Under the pieces are notes generated by a model that saw nothing but the letters and a program-made list of their open reading frames with translations, was not told where the DNA came from and ran no database searches. Source: Acidobacteriaceae bacterium (lineage in GTDB: Bacteria > Acidobacteriota > Terriglobia > Terriglobales > Acidobacteriaceae). From it: a DNA stretch of 64,000 bases. The position numbers and the translations under genes were made by a program. Positions 33,695-42,903 of this stretch are shown in pieces; the stretch's first letter is position 1, and the number at the start of each line of letters is the position of its first letter. The stretch lies in the NCBI GenBank assembly GCA_003156805.1, contig PMHV01000030.1, forward strand, positions 73,261-137,260, written 5' to 3'.

Positions 33695-35449
33695 CTAGCG
33701 GAACGGGCGGCCTTTGACAATTCCCTGACTCTCGCGAATGGTGACCAGCTGATCGGCAGCCAGATGCGAGTAGGATTCCATTTTCCCCGTTGGCCAGTGG
33801 ACCTCGACGTCGGCGGTGGATGCCGTTCCCAAGCCAAAGTGCAGGCGTGGATCGTTGGACGAGAGAAAGCTGGCTTGGCTGGTTACACATTGGGCCTGCA
33901 CCTTGCCGCCATAACGAACCAGAACCCGCGAACCGATTGCGCTGCGATTGCTTTGCACGCCTTCCAGCCGGATTTTTATCCAGTGGTTTCCCGGGGGCGC
34001 GTCATTGCGCAAAAGCGACGGCGGCTCATTGCGGTTCATGATGAACACGTCGAGATCGCCGTCGTTGTCGAAGTCGCCAAAAGCGCAACCGCGGCTCACG
34101 TGACGGGCCGAGATGCCAGAACCAGCCTCCTCCCCGAGTGCGACAAAAGTTCCATTGCCCCGATTGCGGAAGATGAGGCGGGGGCCGCGCGCCGGATACT
34201 TGTTCGGGTAGGCACGCTCGAGCTCAGGCGCGACGGTACCGGTAACGATCAAGATGTCTGGATAGCCGTCGTTATCAAGATCGACCAGCCCCGTGCCCCA
34301 ACTGCTGAAACGGCGCTCCCCCCCAAGACCAACTCGCGCAGTGACGTCCTCGAACTCGGCCTTGCCATTGTTGTGGTAAAGGCCAGTGGCTTGATTGACG
34401 AAGTGGGTTTTGACCAAGTCGAGGTGTCCATCCAGATCGTAGTCGCCGACACCCACACCCATGCCGCCCAAGGGCTCGCCTCCACTGCCGAGAGCGACGC
34501 CGCGAAGCAGCGCCTCCTCGCGGAAGGTGCCATCATGGTTGTTCATCAGCAGCAGGCTCGGCGTGGCATCGCAGGCCACGAAGATGTCCTGCCAGCCGTC
34601 TTCGTCGGCGTCGAAAGCGACGACCGTGAACCCGTACGATCCCCGCAGCGCGGCCACGCCGGATTCTTTGGAAACATCGGAGAATGTTCCGTCTCCATTG
34701 TTGCGGTAAAGCGAGTGCGGAGGAAAACCCAGACCACCGGGGCCGCAGTTTGTGGGCACGCCCTCGAAGTTGCAGTTGGGTATCTTGAGCGAAGGCTTGG
34801 CCGCGGTGGCCAGGTCGATCTCAACATAATTGGAAACGAACAGATCGAGCAGGCCGTCGCGATTGTAGTCCACAAAGGCACAACCCGAACCAAAACGAGT
34901 GCCGGTTTCGAGCAAGCCGGCTTTGGCGGTCACGTCGGTGAAAGTACCGTCGCCGTTGTTGCGGTACAGGCGATTCCGGCCGTAGTAGGTGAGGTAGAGA
35001 TCCTCAAAGCCGTCATTGTTGTAGTCACCAACGCAGACGCCGTTGGCCCAGCCCGCGTCGACCAGTCCGGCTTTCGCGGTGACGTCGGTGAAGCTGCCGT
35101 CGCGATTGTTGTGGTAAAGACGATTGCTCGCGCCGGGCGGAACCTCTTCCAGCCGGCGCCCGCCGAGGACGAAAATGTCCATCCAACCGTCGTTGTCGTA
35201 GTCAAAGAAAGCGCAGCCCGCACCGTTGACTTCAATGATGTACGTGTTGTGGGCGGGGTCGCCATAGATCATGGCCTGAACCAGCCCCGCACTCGAAGCA
35301 ACATCGACAAAGCGGGAAAAAGGAGGCGCGGCCTCAGCGGCGGGGGTTGCGGCGCGTAGCATCCCGGGCACAAATGGAGATGCGAGTGCTGCCGGCAGTG
35401 TTCGCAGCAGGCGGCGCCTAGTCCAAGGGTTGGGGTTGGACGCTTTCAT
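33695..35449 (-). CDS. Tat-exported CRTAC1-family protein (FG-GAP plus ASPIC/UnbV)
   Basis: 584 residues from ATG 35449. The N terminus NPWTRRRLLRTLPAALASPF is a twin-arginine signal, unlike the Sec signal of the CRTAC1 protein at 21919. Frame upstream of 35449 overlaps the TPR gene and is not coding-like. At least six FG-GAP motifs (FDYDNDGWMDIFVLGG, GDYNNDGFEDLYLTYY, VDYNRDGLLDLFVSNY, FDADEDGWQDIFVACD, DYDLDGHLDLVKTHF, VDLDNDGYPDILIVTG) precede the ASPIC/UnbV part (NRSAIGSRVLVRYGGKVQAQ, HFGLGTASTADVEVHWPTGK). Tat export implies folding, perhaps with calcium, before secretion. It lies 40 bases after the TPR gene and is probably co-transcribed with it. Confidence 0.9.
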   Translation of the reverse strand: MKASNPNPWTRRRLLRTLPAALASPFVPGMLRAATPAAEAAPPFSRFVDVASSAGLVQAMIYGDPAHNTYIIEVNGAGCAFFDYDNDGWMDIFVLGGRRLEEVPPGASNRLYHNNRDGSFTDVTAKAGLVDAGWANGVCVGDYNNDGFEDLYLTYYGRNRLYRNNGDGTFTDVTAKAGLLETGTRFGSGCAFVDYNRDGLLDLFVSNYVEIDLATAAKPSLKIPNCNFEGVPTNCGPGGLGFPPHSLYRNNGDGTFSDVSKESGVAALRGSYGFTVVAFDADEDGWQDIFVACDATPSLLLMNNHDGTFREEALLRGVALGSGGEPLGGMGVGVGDYDLDGHLDLVKTHFVNQATGLYHNNGKAEFEDVTARVGLGGERRFSSWGTGLVDLDNDGYPDILIVTGTVAPELERAYPNKYPARGPRLIFRNRGNGTFVALGEEAGSGISARHVSRGCAFGDFDNDGDLDVFIMNRNEPPSLLRNDAPPGNHWIKIRLEGVQSNRSAIGSRVLVRYGGKVQAQCVTSQASFLSSNDPRLHFGLGTASTADVEVHWPTGKMESYSHLAADQLVTIRESQGIVKGRPFR

Positions 35450-35489
35450 TGCCCGCAGCGTCCTCTCTGACGAGTCAGATTTGTCGGCA

Positions 35490-37133
35490 TCAGCGCTGTG
35501 CCTGCGCGGCGGTAAGATCCTTGCGGAGTTGCAGCGCTTCGTTATTGCCGGGCTCAAGCCGCAAAGCGCTGGCCACGGCCTCTTCTGCTTCCGCGAACCT
35601 GGACTCCATGGCCAGGGTGGCGGCCAGGCTGACCCAGGCCTGGGTATAACCCGGGGCCGCACGCACAGCCAGACGGAAGTGTTGTTCGGCAGAGGCAGAG
35701 TCGCCGCCTCGAGAATCCAGGTAGCCCAGTTGGTTTTGGGCGGCAGCCAGATTAGGGTCGATCTTGATGGCCTGCTCCAGGACAGCACGTTCGGAGGCGG
35801 TATCTGCCGTTTTGTCCAGAGCGAGCGCTAGCTTGAAGGCGATCTGGGCATCCTGCGGGGCCGCTTCGAACGCCTCGCGGTATAGGGCCGCAGCCTTCTG
35901 AGCATCGCCGCTAGCGAACTCTTTGTCTGCCTGCGCGGTTTTGTTGACAGCCAGCGCACGCTGGGCAGCTAACTGCAATTGTTGCTGGTAAAGCTTGATC
36001 TGCTCTTGCGCCGCCTCGGTTTCCCCCAGGCTGCGCAGAGCGGTCGCGAACTTGAAGCGGATCTCGGGCTCGGTACCGCCGAGGTCAATCGCCTTTTCCA
36101 ACTGCTCCTTTGCTCCCTGGAAATCCTTGAGTTCAAGCAACGCTACACCGAGATTGTAGTGAGCATTATAGTGCTTGGGATCTAATGCCACAGCCTGGGT
36201 TAGATGGTCTCGCGCGGCGGTATATTGTCCTGCCTGACTTTCGAGGATGCCGCTCAGATATAGAAAGTAGAAATCGTGCGGGGACGCCGCCAGCAACTTG
36301 CGGGCCAGCGGACGCGCCACCGCCGCGTCGCCGTTGAGAACAAGAACTCGCAGGTAAAACCGCTGCGCTTCCAGGTCGTGAGGGTGCAGCCGGGCGGACT
36401 CCCGGGCCACGCGGACGGCATCCTGGTAACGGACCTGGTTGATAAAAATGGTGGTGAGCGCGCTGCTCAAACGCAGTGAGGCCGGATGCGCGCGCAGAGC
36501 CTGAGTAAGAACCGTGGCCGCTTCGTCGAACATTTTGGACTTGCCATACGCCAGAGCCAGGTCGAGCGTCAGATCCTCGTTGTATGGGGCGGAGTGCAAA
36601 AGCTGAATCACCGAGCCGTAATCCCCGTCCGCGATCAAGGATTTGCTGACCGCATCGAGTGCTTCCGTCGAGTGGGGATCGATTTGCAGCGCGGCTTCCC
36701 ACTGGGCTTTAGCTTCGTCGCGGCGCTGGAGCTGATCGTAAGCTGCGCCGAGGATAAGGTGGGGTTTGAGGACCTCGGGCAGGAGGAAGATGGATCGTTC
36801 GAGCGGCTCAAGGGCTTCCTCCGCACGACCGGAAGAATAGAGACTGAGGCCCACGAGATAGTAGAGTTGAGCCGAGCCGGGTTCGAGTTTGAGAGCGGCG
36901 CGAAAAGTCTGCGCGGCGCAGTCGTAGTTGCGATGGTCGCCAAACCAGGTACCAAGCTCGATGTAGGTCTGCACCTCAGGATGGGCGTGGAGCCTGGCTT
37001 CCAGTGGTTGCGGACCCGTGCAGGCCGCCCGAGCGACGAGGCTTGCGCCAAAACAAACCACCAGCAGCAGCCCAGTTTTGGCGAGCATCGAATGCGTGGT
37101 CATGTAGTCGGGTGCTCGTAAATCAGCACACAT
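35490..37133 (-). CDS. Exported TPR protein, about 547 residues
   Basis: Start at ATG 37133 is preceded by GGGAAG; ATG 37103 would place the signal peptide (SMLAKTGLLLVVCFGASLVARA) closer to the N terminus. About ten tetratricopeptide repeats follow, for example GSAQLYYLVGLSLYSSGRAE, AYGKSKMFDEAATVLTQALR, AVALDPKHYNAHYNLGVALL and IDPNLAAAQNQLGYLDSRGG. It acts as a periplasmic scaffold in all likelihood. It is divergent from the heptaheme cytochrome gene at 37259 (125 bases between starts) and upstream of the Tat-exported CRTAC1 gene. That arrangement suggests a shared periplasmic complex; which partner it binds is unknown. Confidence 0.85.
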   Translation of the reverse strand: MCADLRAPDYMTTHSMLAKTGLLLVVCFGASLVARAACTGPQPLEARLHAHPEVQTYIELGTWFGDHRNYDCAAQTFRAALKLEPGSAQLYYLVGLSLYSSGRAEEALEPLERSIFLLPEVLKPHLILGAAYDQLQRRDEAKAQWEAALQIDPHSTEALDAVSKSLIADGDYGSVIQLLHSAPYNEDLTLDLALAYGKSKMFDEAATVLTQALRAHPASLRLSSALTTIFINQVRYQDAVRVARESARLHPHDLEAQRFYLRVLVLNGDAAVARPLARKLLAASPHDFYFLYLSGILESQAGQYTAARDHLTQAVALDPKHYNAHYNLGVALLELKDFQGAKEQLEKAIDLGGTEPEIRFKFATALRSLGETEAAQEQIKLYQQQLQLAAQRALAVNKTAQADKEFASGDAQKAAALYREAFEAAPQDAQIAFKLALALDKTADTASERAVLEQAIKIDPNLAAAQNQLGYLDSRGGDSASAEQHFRLAVRAAPGYTQAWVSLAATLAMESRFAEAEEAVASALRLEPGNNEALQLRKDLTAAQAQR

Positions 37134-37258
37134 CGGCTTCCCATATGGTAAAAAGCATAATTGAGCAACCGACGCACCTGCAAGCGAATCTGACGGCCCA
37201 ACGGGCGGCAGGTTAAGGAGAGCGGCGGCGTGGGCGCGCGCCGTTTCGAACCGACAGC

Positions 37259-38479
37259 ATGGCTTTTTTTTCCCTGGTCTTACTTCTTTTTTTATCGCCA
37301 CACCCTGGCCAAGCCCAGTTGCCGGAATCGGTATCGCCTCCAACTCCGCTTCCCTCGGCTTCCTCCGCGCCGGAGAAGAAGCCTCCTTCTCGGCATGCCT
37401 ATGTCGGAGACGAGGCGTGCCGTTCCTGCCACCAGGAAAAAGTAAAAACCTATCTCGGAACAGCTCACCATCTCGCGTCCTACTGGCCGGGCGAGCATCC
37501 GATCTCGGGAAACTTCATTGCGGGCTCCAATATCTTCCGCACCGCTAATCCGTATCTGCATTTCGAGATGAGCGCCACTCCAGAGGGCTATTTCCAAACT
37601 GCGGTGGAGGAACTGGCACCGTCCAAGACCATTTCGCGAACCGAACGTATCGCGGTAATAGCTGGCGCCGCGCGCAAGGGACAGAGCTATTTGTTTTGGA
37701 AAGGCGATCAACTGTTTCAACTCCCCGTCACTTATTGGACAGAACGCGATAGTTGGGGCAACAGTCCGGGCTATCCCGATGGCTCGCCGCGTTTCGACCG
37801 GGCCATCGTTCCGCGATGTCTGGAGTGTCACGGCAGCTATTTCGAGTGGCTCCCTCCGCCGGTCAATCGCTATAACAAGACCAGCCTGGTGCTGGGCATC
37901 TGGTGTGAAAAGTGCCACGGGCCGGGCCGGGAACATGTAACTCGCAACCGCTCCAAGTCGCCTCCACGCCCCGGTGGGGAATCGGAAGCGATCGTCAACC
38001 CAGCTTTGCTTTCCCGGGACCGGCAAATGGACGTGTGCGCCTTGTGCCACTCCGGCGCGGCCACACCCATCCAGCCTGCCTTGTCATTTCTGCCTGGAGG
38101 TGTGCTCGACGACTACATCATCAACTTACACTACGCGAGTGCGGATACCCCGGTTGACGTTCATGCCAGCCAGGTGCAGCTCCTAAGGAGAAGCCGATGT
38201 TTTCAATCCAGTACCACCCTGACCTGTATGACCTGCCATGATGTTCACATGCCGCAGCGCGATGCAGCTGCATTTTCGCCGCACTGTCTGACCTGCCACC
38301 AGGCGAAGGATTGTGGCCGGTATCCGAAGCTCGGAGACCAGATCGCCCGTAACTGCATCGATTGCCACATGCCACTGCAAGAAACCCAGGCGATCTTTTC
38401 CAATTCCAATGGCAAGAAATTTAAGCCCCTGGTGCGCAATCACCGCATCGCGATTTATCCGGACGCCCAGGCGCCATGA
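37259..38479 (+). CDS. Exported heptaheme c-type cytochrome
   Basis: 406 residues. Signal peptide MAFFSLVLLLFLSPHPGQAQ. Seven CxxCH heme motifs: CRSCH (residue 54), CLECH (about 187), CEKCH (about 216), CALCH (about 260), CMTCH (about 322), CLTCH (about 343) and CIDCH (about 365). The second half has the closely spaced pattern typical of multiheme electron carriers, including CHDVHMPQ. Heme 1 is separated from heme 2 by a 130-residue beta-rich region (QTAVEELAPSKTISRTERIA), so this is not a simple wire. No catalytic CxxCK or known reductase signature is visible. It converges with another heptaheme cytochrome 24 bases away, and divergently faces a TPR gene. Confidence 0.9.
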   Translation: MAFFSLVLLLFLSPHPGQAQLPESVSPPTPLPSASSAPEKKPPSRHAYVGDEACRSCHQEKVKTYLGTAHHLASYWPGEHPISGNFIAGSNIFRTANPYLHFEMSATPEGYFQTAVEELAPSKTISRTERIAVIAGAARKGQSYLFWKGDQLFQLPVTYWTERDSWGNSPGYPDGSPRFDRAIVPRCLECHGSYFEWLPPPVNRYNKTSLVLGIWCEKCHGPGREHVTRNRSKSPPRPGGESEAIVNPALLSRDRQMDVCALCHSGAATPIQPALSFLPGGVLDDYIINLHYASADTPVDVHASQVQLLRRSRCFQSSTTLTCMTCHDVHMPQRDAAAFSPHCLTCHQAKDCGRYPKLGDQIARNCIDCHMPLQETQAIFSNSNGKKFKPLVRNHRIAIYPDAQAP

Positions 38480-38503
38480 CTCGCGCGGATTTCGGAAATG
38501 CGT

Positions 38504-39607
38504 TTAGTTGGGATAACCGTCGCCGGGCTTTACCACGCGGATCTGGTGATCGGTAAATTTCATGTGCCCGCCGGGAAGCGTCACTTTCGGCATGTGGCAA
38601 CTAACGCAATCCGATTTCGACACCGGACAGGATTTTGCTCCCGCGGGAGCTGGGGCAGATCCAGTTCGCGTTGACGCAAGTTGAGCGGAAGACCCGTGGC
38701 AGGCCAGACATTTTGTATCGTAAGTAGAATCTTCACGGACAACGTTTTGATGAGGGTCGTGGCAAGCCAGACAACTGATGCGGGGATCGGTTCCGTCGAA
38801 ACACTTGCTGTTGGCCAGGCGGTAAGGCTGGAAGCGGACGTTGATCTCGCCATGAAAGTGACCTCTCACCACCGACTCCCAGGTGCGGTGACATTGGCCA
38901 CAGAAACTCGATATATCCTCGGACGACAGTTTGCCGAGTTTCGGCGGAGCGGAAGAGAAATCTCCCTGTAGAGAGTCCAGCACATGAGCGGTTGCGCCCG
39001 CGTGGCAATGCTCGCAGGTCACTCCTGGCTCCATGGATTCGAGAGTCAGCTTGCGGTCATGCACCGCGTTGCTGGCGTGGCAACCGAAGCAGGCCTTGGT
39101 CTCACCCTGCGTAAGCTTCCGCCCCATCGCTTCGTCAACAGTGTGCGGCGTGATCCTCTCATCGCCGATCGTGGTATCGAGGCCGGCTACGTTCGGGTAG
39201 TAGCTCACCAGGCTCTCGTAGAGTTGACCGTCACGCTCCAGAATCCATGTCTGCCCTCCCACTCCGAAGCTCCAGCGAACGGGCAAGGAAAGCGTGCGTA
39301 CGCCGTCAGTGACGCTATAGGTAGTGCTGTCGCCGTGGGTTTCGACGGTGTAGCTATAGTCACCCTTGCGGACCGTTAGCTTCGGATTTGCCTTGACTGT
39401 GGGGTTGGTGCCGGGAAGCATTAATGCCTGCGCCATCGGCGTCTGAGGCTGGGCCACGGCTTGGGCACGGTGGCAGCTCAAGCAGGCGGATGCGGGACCG
39501 CTTGAGCGCACCTGCGCTGGGGCAGGCAAGCCCGTGCTTGAAACCGGCATGGCCGCGAACAGAATCACGGACAATAAACCGCTAAGGATGTACAACCGTA
39601 CCCTCAC
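38504..39607 (-). CDS. Exported heptaheme c-type cytochrome, second copy type
   Basis: About 367 residues from GTG 39607; TTG 39595 with GAGGG upstream is an alternative. Frame further upstream is the shadow of the overlapping TPR gene. Signal helix VRLYILSGLLSVILFAAMPV. Seven CxxCH motifs: CLSCH, CFGCH, CEHCH, CGQCH, CLACH (twice) and CVSCHMPK. As in the neighbour, heme 1 is followed by a heme-free beta-rich stretch (KLTVRKGDYSYTVETHGDST, WSFGVGGQTWILERDGQLYE), and the other hemes sit in the C-terminal half; the two proteins share layout more than sequence. The start overlaps the end of the TPR gene at 39582 by 26 bases, so the pair is translationally linked. Confidence 0.85.
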   Translation of the reverse strand: MRVRLYILSGLLSVILFAAMPVSSTGLPAPAQVRSSGPASACLSCHRAQAVAQPQTPMAQALMLPGTNPTVKANPKLTVRKGDYSYTVETHGDSTTYSVTDGVRTLSLPVRWSFGVGGQTWILERDGQLYESLVSYYPNVAGLDTTIGDERITPHTVDEAMGRKLTQGETKACFGCHASNAVHDRKLTLESMEPGVTCEHCHAGATAHVLDSLQGDFSSAPPKLGKLSSEDISSFCGQCHRTWESVVRGHFHGEINVRFQPYRLANSKCFDGTDPRISCLACHDPHQNVVREDSTYDTKCLACHGSSAQLASTRTGSAPAPAGAKSCPVSKSDCVSCHMPKVTLPGGHMKFTDHQIRVVKPGDGYPN

Positions 39608-40814
39608 TCTCCTCAAGCTCGAGGCATCGCATACGCTCGCGCTGGGCATCTTCTTTGCGGCCGGACTTGGAATAAGCTTTGGCCAGTGCGATGTGCGTCT
39701 CAAGATTGCCGGGATCGCGCTGCAGTTCCTTTTCCAGGAGTTCGATGCCACCCTTTACATCGCCCGTATCCAAAAGCGCCCGGCCGAGTACAAGCTGAGC
39801 GATGAGTAGCGCCGGTTCTTCGGCTATGGCTTTTTGAGCGTAGGTGAGAGCCTCGGAAGGATCGTTTCGCATGAGGGCATCCCAAGCCACCATGAGTTGC
39901 GCGGCGGCATTGCCAGGCGATACTTCCAATTCCTTTCTGAATTCAGTGATCGCCTGGTCAGGGTCCGTGGGGAAAAGCAGATAGCCGTACAAATAGTGCG
40001 CGTTGGAGGCGGCGGGAAAGCGCTGAAACAGATCCTGAAACGCCTGCTGGGCTCCGTCTCGGTCTCCAGACATGAAGCGCAACGCGGCATTGCCGGCCGC
40101 CGTGAACAGCTCCTGCGTATCCGCTTTCAATTCCTTCGGCAGCAGCGGCGTGCGCAAGCCGGCCAGGCCGATGCCGACCAGCAATTCGGGGTTTGGTACT
40201 TTCTCCCCGGCAAACAACTCATACTTTTGCAGTGCAGCTTCGAAATTTCCCGCACGAGTGAGCAGGAGCGCCTCGTGGTAGCGAAGAATCTTTTCGTTGC
40301 GCGGCTGGCTCCCCGCTCCCAGCGACAACCCGCGCTGAATATCTTTCAGCGATTGCGCGTATTCGCCGGTTTCGAACTCGCACAGGCCTCGCAGTGCTGA
40401 AGCCGGGCCGGCATCGGGAGTAATTTCAAGATAGTGGGTGAGAGCATCGCGAGCGGCAGCATATGCGTCGGCTTGATATTGCAGTGACCCGAGAAACCAC
40501 CAGCCGTCAGGCCAGTCTGGTTTGAGTTCGACGGCTTGGCGGTAGAGTTCGATGGCTTGCGGCACGTCGTCTTGCTCACGGGCAGCGGCGGCCCTTAAGA
40601 CTATGTCGTCAAAGCTAGCGGGATTCGCCTGGGCGCGGGCGAATACGGGGAACAAAACGCAGGACACAGCAACCAGCCATGTGAGCGGACAAGTCTTACG
40701 GCCGTACTCTCCTAGCTTGCAGCTCCTGACGATAATCTGTGTATTCGCCGCCAGACTCACTATAAGTACGCCCACGTTTGAAGAGCCTGCTCCCGCATTC
40801 AGTTCCGGTTCCAA
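39582..40814 (-). CDS. Exported TPR protein preceding the heptaheme cytochrome
   Basis: Up to 410 residues from ATG 40814; the hydrophobic signal (CPLTWLVAVSCVLFPVFARA) starts only at about residue 42, so the true start may be later, but no good ATG or ribosome site is available (an in-frame GTG lies near residue 19). TPR units include PQAIELYRQAVELKPDWPDG, SNAHYLYGYLLFPTDPDQAI and RDPGNLETHIALAKAYSKSG. Its 3' end overlaps the cytochrome start, implying one transcript and probably one complex. Confidence 0.75.
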   Translation of the reverse strand: MEPELNAGAGSSNVGVLIVSLAANTQIIVRSCKLGEYGRKTCPLTWLVAVSCVLFPVFARAQANPASFDDIVLRAAAAREQDDVPQAIELYRQAVELKPDWPDGWWFLGSLQYQADAYAAARDALTHYLEITPDAGPASALRGLCEFETGEYAQSLKDIQRGLSLGAGSQPRNEKILRYHEALLLTRAGNFEAALQKYELFAGEKVPNPELLVGIGLAGLRTPLLPKELKADTQELFTAAGNAALRFMSGDRDGAQQAFQDLFQRFPAASNAHYLYGYLLFPTDPDQAITEFRKELEVSPGNAAAQLMVAWDALMRNDPSEALTYAQKAIAEEPALLIAQLVLGRALLDTGDVKGGIELLEKELQRDPGNLETHIALAKAYSKSGRKEDAQRERMRCLELEESEGTVVHP

Positions 40815-40931
40815 ATCGTCATCCTACCACTCCTGCGAATGCGCAGGACACGGGTGTTGATGCCGCACACGGCGGGCTCTTCGTACTCTAAGGGAAGATC
40901 GCGACCCTTAGCCCGGAGCAGTGAAAGATGC

Positions 40932-42794
40932 TCAGTTCGGCTTCGTCGAAGCCGGCCCCTCGGACCGAGGCTGCTCGGGAACATCGGCCTGGGCTTCCGG
41001 CTCGGGCGCCAGAGGCAGAGCCACTTCCATGGCGCCGACGCGGTCAGTAGAAATATCCCGCACCGCGATGCGGATCGAAGTCGCGTTCAGTGGCGCGTCG
41101 ATCTGTTGCTGGAAGCGATAGAAGACCGATTTGCTTGGTTCACCCGTAAGGAAAGAAGCGCCAGTGTTTTCGGTGGCATTCGATGGATTCGGAGAAGGCG
41201 CCTCGCGGGCATGTTGGACCTTGCTGATGAGCATTTGGCCGTCGGCATCGAAGACCGCCGCCGCTAACTCCAGGAGGAACGGCTGTGTGCTATTGGCCCG
41301 TGACCCGGGTTTGATTTGCTGCGCCGACAGCGTGTAATCGATGGCATAGGCTTGCAGTGGAACTGGCGGCGACGATTTCGCCGGCCGCTTCTTGCGCCCC
41401 CCATGAGAAAGAGCCTGCTGCTTCGCCAGGGTTGACATCTGTTCGGCACTGGCCCGAGCCGGCACACCCACGACGTGCACGTGAGCTCCGAAGAACAATT
41501 GGTGTGCCACTGGCGCTCCGTGGCGCATGTGGGCCGTCAGCGAATCGACGGACTTGTCGGAGGGGGATCGCAGCGCGGGACCGGTTACCGGGACGTTGTC
41601 GTTTTCCACCGCAGAATTAGCGTCGTCGGCATAGTAAGAACGGCGATAGGCCAGGCGATAGCCGTGTTGGGAAAGTTCCACGTGAATGTTCCGCAGTTGG
41701 CCGTCATAGTCGTGGTTGCTGGGAGCGTAGCTGAGAGTGTAGTAGTTGGCGCCCGCTTCGGTCGCTTCCGCCAACGCACCTCTCAGGTCGTTGCTGCTGT
41801 AGATGGCACGGCCTCCGGTCGCCGTTGCAATGTCGCCCTCGGTGGAATAGCTGGCATTCAGCGCGGTACTGTCTGTAGTGATTGTCATCGCGGAGCCGCC
41901 GGCGCCGGTCTGGGGACGGGATTGAATATGGGTGATCACTACGCCGCGAACATCCACAGGATAGACGGCGATTTGACTTCGGGCCATGGCATTGATCGCC
42001 TCTTTGATCTCGTCGTTGTAACTTACGGCCTCGGTATTCGGGTTCAGGTTCTCAGTGGGAAGAATTGTCGTGGGAATGGATCCCGTCACCCAGATCACAT
42101 TCTTGCGCTCCGGAAATCCATCGAGGAAGTGAGCGATTCTTGTGAAGACCGAGACGATTGGACCCACCTGGCCTCGCCCATAGTTATCTCCGTAGAGGAA
42201 GATTTTAGGAACGTGAGGTCGCGGCGACTTCGGGTCCATGGCGGCAAGCAACTGGCTCTGATCGGCGGTGAATCCCTGGACCAATCGAAGCCCGTCACTG
42301 AAGACGAAGATCGCGAAGCGCGCACCGGGCGGCTTGTCGGAAATGAACTTCAGCAATTGTTTTCGAGCCGTCGCCTGGTCGTCCGTCTCCATGTTCACCA
42401 TGTCGTAGAGGATCACATAGAGCGGCCCCTTCTCCGGCACGGCAGGTACATTTACCCAGGTGTTGGAGGGCAGAGAAGGCAACTTCGGGAGAGGATCGGG
42501 AATCTCATCGAATTCGTGCGCGTCGAAGGAAAGCACCTGCTGCAGCTTGCCGTCCTCTCTGATGGAGAACTTTTCGCGCGAGAGTCCACGCACCGGTTTC
42601 CCGTTAAAGTCGGTCACGACGACATCGAGGATGACGCGGCGGACGCTGCTGTGGAATACCAGGTCGCTCGATTCGGGATTCTGTGGCGTCTGCTGTGGCG
42701 GAGAGTCCCGCTGAGCGGGTAGCGGATGCAGTGCGCAGGGAATCAGCACGGCTGCTAGCAGAGAGCGCATCCCGACCGTGAAGGTTGCGGCCAT
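40932..42794 (-). CDS. Secreted VWFA-related protein, tandem copy A
   Basis: 620 residues. GGAGG lies about 10 bases before ATG 42794. Signal peptide VGMRSLLAAVLIPCALHPLP. The core runs from VRRVILDVVVTDFNGKPVRG through LYVILYDMVNMETDDQATAR (degenerate metal site, D-x-x-N), FPERKNVIWVTGSIPTTILP and DIATATGGRAIYSSNDLRGA. The C terminus (INATSIRIAVRDISTDR-like, then LPLAPEPEAQ and a Pro/Ser tail ending TKPN) is almost the same as in copy B at 42904, so these are a tandem duplication. It is last in a probable minus-strand operon 46014 to 40932. Confidence 0.86.
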   Translation of the reverse strand: MAATFTVGMRSLLAAVLIPCALHPLPAQRDSPPQQTPQNPESSDLVFHSSVRRVILDVVVTDFNGKPVRGLSREKFSIREDGKLQQVLSFDAHEFDEIPDPLPKLPSLPSNTWVNVPAVPEKGPLYVILYDMVNMETDDQATARKQLLKFISDKPPGARFAIFVFSDGLRLVQGFTADQSQLLAAMDPKSPRPHVPKIFLYGDNYGRGQVGPIVSVFTRIAHFLDGFPERKNVIWVTGSIPTTILPTENLNPNTEAVSYNDEIKEAINAMARSQIAVYPVDVRGVVITHIQSRPQTGAGGSAMTITTDSTALNASYSTEGDIATATGGRAIYSSNDLRGALAEATEAGANYYTLSYAPSNHDYDGQLRNIHVELSQHGYRLAYRRSYYADDANSAVENDNVPVTGPALRSPSDKSVDSLTAHMRHGAPVAHQLFFGAHVHVVGVPARASAEQMSTLAKQQALSHGGRKKRPAKSSPPVPLQAYAIDYTLSAQQIKPGSRANSTQPFLLELAAAVFDADGQMLISKVQHAREAPSPNPSNATENTGASFLTGEPSKSVFYRFQQQIDAPLNATSIRIAVRDISTDRVGAMEVALPLAPEPEAQADVPEQPRSEGPASTKPN

Positions 42795-42903
42795 GCAACA
42801 AGGACCTCCAATCTGCCAAATCCGTGAGCGCAGGGGCCCGAATGCAACTATTCTACCTTTGGCGCGCCTCAGTCGCGTAGCACTTTTGTATAGGCGTGCA
42901 ACC

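Noticed and set aside
35449-35788. Longer N terminus for the Tat-exported CRTAC1 gene
   Set aside because: The extra 113 residues are a shadow of the TPR gene in another frame; a twin-arginine signal begins exactly at 35449.
39608-39751. Longer N terminus for the heptaheme cytochrome at 38504
   Set aside because: It lies inside the overlapping TPR gene and lacks signal-peptide character; the hydrophobic signal starts only after 39607.
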